From: Bacteroidaceae bacterium
GTDB lineage: Bacteria > Bacteroidota > Bacteroidia > Bacteroidales > Bacteroidaceae
NCBI GenBank assembly: GCA_017483665.1
Contig: JAFUVM010000043.1
Span: 1 to 53,318 of the forward strand
DNA: 53,318 nucleotides
Direction: 5' to 3'
Shown here: piece by piece, positions 50,101-53,318 of the stretch
How the letters are laid out: each line of letters starts with the position of its first letter
Position numbering within the stretch: the stretch's first letter is position 1
The notes under the pieces: generated by a model
Told to the model about the DNA's origin: nothing
The model's database searches: none
Seen by the model: only the letters and a program-made list of their open reading frames with translations
Position numbers and translations under genes: made by a program

Positions 50101-51754
50101 AGTTCTTGAAGATGCGGTGCGATTCGTCGAACTTGATGCGGTAGGGCTTCTTGGGGTGCGCCATCGAAGCATTGCCGCGCAGGCGCGATGTGCCGGTCTC
50201 CTCCTGTATCATCGTGCCGTCGGCGTAGATGATGGTGAAGCAGGAGGCAATCTCATTCACTTTGTCGTAAGGTTCTACGTTTCCGGCGGTGTGGAACGAG
50301 ACGGTCGGCAGGTTGGTGAGCTGGTAGAAGCGTGTGTCGTCGCCTTCGCCTGCATGACCATAGAATTCTATCTCCGCTACGTTGCACCGCGCATCGGCCG
50401 GGCCGACATATCGGACATAGCGGAAGCCGCGGGAGACATGTACGTCGGCATAGCTCATAGAGCCGATGGTGCCTTCCCGGTCTATGATATAAAGAGGAAC
50501 GGCATCCAGGAAGTCCGGACTGTTTGCCCCTTCGAAGACGGCCAGCAGCATGCGCCGCGGTCCCAGTCCGTCGTTGCGTGGCGACCAGCCGATACGGGTG
50601 ATGACGTGCGGCTCTCCCAGGTCGAGGCCGACCCACGTCCTGCTGCGTTCGTAGGAAGCGAAGCAGGTGGAGAGGTCGCCGTCGAAGGCATTGGCTGCGG
50701 TGTTGACCGTCGTGCTGGCCTTTCCCGTAGAGTAGTCCACGCTCAGCTCTGTGCCAATCACTGTGCCGGAGAGCAGCCCGTCCTGAGCCATGCCGCCAAG
50801 AGACGCGCATAGCATCAGCGCGAGCAGCACCGAAGGCAACGTGTTGCTGCCCGTCGCCCCCGGTGCTTTCTTGTCTTGTCTCTCTGGTACCTCTTCATTC
50901 AGCCTTGGCGCATCCTGCTTCAGTCCGCAGAAGGGACAGAAGTGCGCGTCGAGGGGAAGCGGCGAACCGCATTCCCGGCAGAAATGACCTTTGCGTCGCG
51001 GTTTGTGGTCGTGCACCATCTGTGCGCTGACGATACCCGTGGGGACGGCCATGATGGTGTAGCCCATGAGCATGAGCATGGCGCTGAGCACACGTCCCAG
51101 GAATGTGACGGGCGCGATGTCGCCGTATCCCACCGTGGTCATCGTCACTGTGGCCCAGTAGATGCTGGTCGGGATGTCGCTGAAAGGTGTGCCCGGTAAG
51201 TTGCCCTCCACCATGTACATGATGGTGCCCATGCTGATGACCATGATGACCATGAAGAGGAAGAACACGCCAATCTTCGGGGCGCTCAGCACGAGGGAAC
51301 GCATCAGCAGGTCGCCTTCCTGCAGGAAGCTGAAGAGCTTGAACACGCGGAACACACGGATGAGTCGGAAGGTGCGTATCACCATGAGATAGCGCATCGG
51401 GCCGAATATCCATCCGATGTAGAGCGGCAGCGTGCTCAGCAGGTCGATGATGCCAAAGAAGCTCAGGGCATATTGGCGCGGCTTGTCGGAACAATAGAGC
51501 CGGCAAAGGTATTCGAGCGTGAAGAAGAAGGTGAAGGCGTACTCCAGCACGGTGAGAATCCTTTTCGGCAGCAATGGCAGTCCGGGCAGGCTCTCCACTA
51601 TCACGAGCAGAATGCTTGCCACGATGCACCAGAGCAGCGCCACGTCAAAGGTCTTTCCCAGAGGCGTGTCGCTCTGGAAGATGATGATGCGCAGCCTTTC
51701 CCGCAACGCTTCGTTGCCCATGGCCTTCTGCCACAGCCGTCGGATAGGATTCAA
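47138..51754 (-). CDS. potassium channel fused to a secreted CotH/GLUG surface protein
   Basis: One open frame of 1538 residues. Residues 1-250 are a voltage-gated-type ion channel: six hydrophobic segments, an S4 helix with spaced arginines (RTFRLIRVFRVFK, 127-139), and the potassium filter TVGYGD (207-212). A zinc ribbon follows with four cysteines (C259, C262, C273, C276). After a charged linker comes a hydrophobic segment TLPSVLLALMLCASLGGMAQ (305-324) that looks like a signal peptide. Next are a discoidin domain (about 335-465), a CotH kinase-like domain (about 470-890; 'RLRGNASMAHPKKPYRIKFD', 'YLLELDGYAERE', 'GPVWDFDNAFDND'), GLUG repeats (about 930-1440), and the export tail GIYIRDGKKIIVSH. 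The arrangement suggests that two genes became one; cleavage at the internal signal would separate them again. nagA lies 31 bases upstream on the same strand. Confidence 0.85.
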   Translation of the reverse strand: MNPIRRLWQKAMGNEALRERLRIIIFQSDTPLGKTFDVALLWCIVASILLVIVESLPGLPLLPKRILTVLEYAFTFFFTLEYLCRLYCSDKPRQYALSFFGIIDLLSTLPLYIGWIFGPMRYLMVIRTFRLIRVFRVFKLFSFLQEGDLLMRSLVLSAPKIGVFFLFMVIMVISMGTIMYMVEGNLPGTPFSDIPTSIYWATVTMTTVGYGDIAPVTFLGRVLSAMLMLMGYTIMAVPTGIVSAQMVHDHKPRRKGHFCRECGSPLPLDAHFCPFCGLKQDAPRLNEEVPERQDKKAPGATGSNTLPSVLLALMLCASLGGMAQDGLLSGTVIGTELSVDYSTGKASTTVNTAANAFDGDLSTCFASYERSRTWVGLDLGEPHVITRIGWSPRNDGLGPRRMLLAVFEGANSPDFLDAVPLYIIDREGTIGSMSYADVHVSRGFRYVRYVGPADARCNVAEIEFYGHAGEGDDTRFYQLTNLPTVSFHTAGNVEPYDKVNEIASCFTIIYADGTMIQEETGTSRLRGNASMAHPKKPYRIKFDESHRIFKNSDMRSLAKAKKWTLINNYDDKTLMRNLVAFEIARRMGMSYVPWSKPVDVIVNGEYRGCYQLTDQLTVDRNRVDITEMTPTDTEGEFLTGGYLLELDGYAERETSWFTSLAGNPVTIKSPDDDDITTEQAAYIRSEFNMMEAKILSSNFADPVLGFRSRLDEKSLLQYFLAEELAGNPDAFWSCYITKDRGDDLFRLGPVWDFDNAFDNDYRNFPTNDLGDFLSLARGGAGNSRALLKRLFSDPVLCDSMAVMWNAVREHGNVTAESLTAYIDSTAAELMQSQRLNFMRWPILDQTIQVNPRAGGSYEVEVGWMKEYVENRIPWLDNFINNKEDEGEDEVIEIATADELADFAARVNTGSVSLCARLTADIDFTAYPSTMIGTGSSYKGEFDGGGHAVKLALQRSAENAGLFCYLSGYVHDLTTEGTITTSAKYAGGIAAQTDGATIERCQSKVSIVSSVNGDGTHGGIMGISNSGSAVRDCLVSGAILGSQTNCCAGVSGWASGSTSISGCLITSRFSVSTSGSDLLSRNSQNVNSTHNFFAGNWGAANACGDVNLLTDDQMTYGEACFLLEGRQPGSTVWRQTLGMDITPVPDTSHSIVYSFARLHCDGTPYSSLGSFTNDASRNNQDEHDFRDGVCRVCGYFDAESLPRDSRGYYMIGSPEMLNMFARMVDGDALPQTRDGGALSAVLTDDIDFTDYPSTMIGDIRTFGGTFDGAGHTVTIALNRNADYAGLFGHLSGTVQDLTLRGTITSSRKFAGMVAEMRGGTLLRCQSYIDIHATITGDGTHGGLVGLISEGTNFAELQDCIFAGSINGDGVNSCGGLVGWASTIGLMSNCLMAGDIRISSEGGDVICRNNGNALLTNTYYLTDWNAGVPATAIGTDATDMRSGALCLQLNAGREQQAWFQTLVEDDYPVPDNRHLPVWYYENAYTNENPDGIGEVRIEQLNMNNEVFDLSGRKIGNSKSLNSKPLRGIYIRDGKKIIVSH
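48045..48085. repeat. possible degenerate palindromic element in the channel-CotH gene
   Basis: The coding strand is read here as ALPQTRDGGALSA, close to ALPQRGSGEGALES from the rnr element, and the DNA shares the CCCCAAA...GGGG core pattern. The inverted arm is no longer complete, so this is a weak copy at best. Confidence 0.4.
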
Positions 51755-51785
51755 TTGCTTTGTGTTTTGTGTTGTCTGTTCCTGT

Positions 51786-52949
51786 TCAGAACAATGTGTT
51801 CTCGATTATCTTGCCCATCTGCCATACGCAGCGGACGGTGAGCTTATCGTCGAGGATGAGGACATCGGCATCCTTGCCGCGTGCCAGCGCACCCTTTCTG
51901 CCGAAGACGCCCATGATGTGGGCCGGTGTCTCGCTTGCCATGCGCACGGCATCCTCCAGGGGCACTTCGGCCTGCTGCACCATGGTGCGGACCAGGCGGT
52001 CGGTCGTGGCGATGGAGCCTGCCAGGGCACTGCGGTCGGCGAGCTTGCAGACGCCGTCCTCGATGATGACGCGGTCGTCGAAGGCTTTGGCATCCGGGCC
52101 TGCTGCGGCTACGGCCAGGGCGTCGGTGATGAGTGCCATGCGTTCCACGCCCTTGATTTTGTAGGCCATGCGGAGGATGGTTGGCGGGACGTGTATGCCG
52201 TCGGCGATGCATTCGATGGTCATGTCGTCGATGAGGTAGACGCTTTCCACCGTGCCTTCGTACTTGTAGCCCATCTTGTTGTGGAAACCAGGCATGGCGT
52301 TGTAGAAGTGCGTGACGTGGGTGAAGCCGGCTTCGAAGGCGGCCTTCACGTCGTCGTACTCAGCATTGGTGTGCGCTATGCTGGGCAGGATGCCCTTCTC
52401 TGCGCAGTAGCGTCCGAACTGCAGAGCACCCGGGAGCTCGGGGGCAGCGTCCCATCTGGTCAAGCATTCCGAGTGTTCCACTATGGGGATGTACTCGTTG
52501 GGGTCGGGATTCTTTATCCATCCGGGCTGCTGTGCTCCTGCTTTGGTGGGGCTGAGATAGTGACCTTCGAGGTGCAGGCCGAGGATGGGGGAGTCCTTTT
52601 CCTGCATGAGCTTCGAGCAGGTGTGCACGGCTTTCTCTATCATGGGTACGGTGCTGCTGGAGAGGGTGGGGAAGATGCTGGTCGTGCCGTGCTTGGCGTG
52701 AGCTGCCACGGCAACGTGGAATGCTTCTTCTGTGCCTTCCTGGAAGTCGCGGCCGCCGCCGCCGTGTACGTGCATGTCGATGAATCCGGGCACTACGTAC
52801 ATGCCCTTGGCGTCGATGAGGTCTGCGCCGATGACGGCCAGGTCGCAGTTTGTCACTTCCAGTATCTTGTTGTCGCGCAGGATGATGCTGCCGTTCTTGA
52901 GCCATCCCTGCGGAGTGAGGATCTTGGCATTGATGATTTGTGTTAACAT
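51786..52949 (-). CDS. nagA: N-acetylglucosamine-6-phosphate deacetylase
   Basis: This encodes 387 residues, the usual NagA length. It removes acetate from GlcNAc-6-P to give GlcN-6-P in amino-sugar recycling. Amidohydrolase motifs: HVHGGGG (60-66), E128 in HLEGHYL, H193 in IAHTNA, H214 in THFYNAM, catalytic D276 in ALITDAL. 'GFHNKMGYKYEGTVESVYLIDD' matches the NagA substrate region. The start at MLTQIINAKILT is well placed. The partial phosphohexosamine mutase gene lies 95 bases upstream on the same strand, a logical metabolic pairing. Confidence 0.95.
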   Translation of the reverse strand: MLTQIINAKILTPQGWLKNGSIILRDNKILEVTNCDLAVIGADLIDAKGMYVVPGFIDMHVHGGGGRDFQEGTEEAFHVAVAAHAKHGTTSIFPTLSSSTVPMIEKAVHTCSKLMQEKDSPILGLHLEGHYLSPTKAGAQQPGWIKNPDPNEYIPIVEHSECLTRWDAAPELPGALQFGRYCAEKGILPSIAHTNAEYDDVKAAFEAGFTHVTHFYNAMPGFHNKMGYKYEGTVESVYLIDDMTIECIADGIHVPPTILRMAYKIKGVERMALITDALAVAAAGPDAKAFDDRVIIEDGVCKLADRSALAGSIATTDRLVRTMVQQAEVPLEDAVRMASETPAHIMGVFGRKGALARGKDADVLILDDKLTVRCVWQMGKIIENTLF

Positions 52950-53017
52950 GGGTTATTAGTTTTAGATTCGTTGTCCTATGTGTGTGGTTGAGAGCCAAGA
53001 GCAGATTCGCTTCCGTC

Positions 53018-53046
53018 TCTCTACTCTCAACTCTCAACTTTTCATT
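53018..53046. repeat. CTCTCAACT satellite next to the mutase gene
   Basis: Short units (CTCTACTCTCAACTCTCAAC) in the gap between nagA and the mutase gene, touching the mutase stop. It is similar to units at the left edge (1-27) and near 33640 and 44620. Confidence 0.55.
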
Positions 53047-53318
53047 ACACCATACTGTAGACTACGTCCATTATCTTTTTGCCGATAGCGTCGGCAGCCT
53101 CCATTGTGCTGGCTTCGCTGTAGACGCGGATGATGGGCTCGGTGTTCGATTTGCGCAGGTGTACCCACTTGTCGGGGAAGTCTATCTTCACGCCGTCGAT
53201 GTCGTTCACCTCTTCGCTGGAGTACATCTCCTTAACCTTTTTGAGGATGGCGTCGACGTCTGTCTCGGGCGTGAGGTCGATGCGGTTCTTTGCGATGAAG
53301 TAGGGAGGATTGGTGGCA
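53045..53318 (-). CDS. phosphoglucosamine/phosphomannomutase-type C-terminus (partial)
   Basis: Only the last ~90 residues are in the window; the 5' end lies beyond 53318. The readable part starts with 'NPPYFIAKNRIDLTPETDVD' and carries the family's phosphate-binding loop in 'LRKSNTEPIIRVYSEAST', typical of alpha-D-phosphohexomutase domain 4, followed by the short C-terminus. The RKSNTEPIIRVYSEA form is common in GlmM-like enzymes (GlcN-6-P to GlcN-1-P), but phosphomannomutases share it. Next to nagA it fits amino-sugar metabolism. Confidence 0.85.
   Translation of the reverse strand, partial: ATNPPYFIAKNRIDLTPETDVDAILKKVKEMYSSEEVNDIDGVKIDFPDKWVHLRKSNTEPIIRVYSEASTMEAADAIGKKIMDVVYSMV

Noticed and set aside
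47138..51754. Channel-CotH fusion dismissed as an assembly artefact
   Set aside because: Not dismissed: the frame is continuous with no stop or homopolymer at the junction, so it is kept as a finding, with resequencing listed as a test.
1..53318. tRNA, rRNA and riboswitch search by eye
   Set aside because: No cloverleaf, rRNA-like stretch or convincing riboswitch was recognised; a covariance-model scan would be decisive.

Overview
The window is typical of a gut or oral Bacteroidales bacterium, most likely Prevotella or a close relative. It carries GldH, the metF-holB-ricT block, large secreted proteins that end in a Bacteroidales-type C-terminal tail ('GxYIxxGKK'), several matches to the Bacteroidetes -7 promoter box (TAnnTTTG), and genes with no obvious Shine-Dalgarno sequence. 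No rRNA, tRNA, prophage or CRISPR array was found. The left edge is intergenic. The right edge cuts a phosphoglucosamine/phosphomannomutase-type gene.

Layout. 186-9214 (-): a 2796-residue repeat-built surface protein followed by a small lipoprotein. 9599-11893 (-): RNase R, interrupted in frame by a paired palindromic element. 12325-14855 (+): four fatty-acid/aryl-polyene-type genes (FabG, hotdog dehydratase, 4HBT thioesterase, FabZ-like protein), with a long inverted satellite between the first two. 15090-18656 (-): a secreted discoidin/dockerin protein. 18832-20587 (-): CobW GTPase and cupin lipoprotein. 20776-29237 (+): glutaminase-family protein, a DUF3791-DUF3990-DUF3791 module, a discoidin-repeat surface protein whose signal peptide is out of frame at a G7 tract, and a 52-residue companion protein. 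29533-33598 (-): GldH, PSP1/RicT, DNA polymerase III delta', MetF. 33702-35045 (+): nucleotide-sugar dehydrogenase. 35144-39169 (-): a 46-residue membrane protein, a 1222-residue surface protein and a second companion small protein. 39353-40369 (-): a RAYT-type transposase with REP-like hairpins. 40460-47034 (-): membrane AraC regulator, PIN-domain protein with low-complexity arms, GH43 lipoprotein, gamma-carbonic anhydrase, aminopeptidase P. 47138-51754 (-): a potassium channel fused in one reading frame to a secreted CotH/GLUG protein. 51786-53318 (-): NagA and the end of a phosphohexosamine mutase gene.

Three themes run through the window. First, five large exported proteins share a homologous C-terminal tail; two of them are directly followed by small proteins of the pattern MKKxYxxPxM...QML...IWD(D/N)E. 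Second, palindromic GC-rich elements sit inside or at the ends of coding regions (rnr, pepP, the discoidin protein, ricT, holB, possibly the channel-CotH gene) and are read in frame as 'SPLKGE/PPLGE/LPQRG' peptides. A RAYT gene with a different palindrome family lies nearby. Third, short-period satellites occupy many intergenic gaps and sometimes spill into coding ends.

The strongest candidates for undescribed biology are the small companion proteins, the DUF3791/DUF3990 module, the channel-CotH fusion and the in-frame palindromic elements. All assignments come from reading the sequence and from knowledge of the families; no database search was run.
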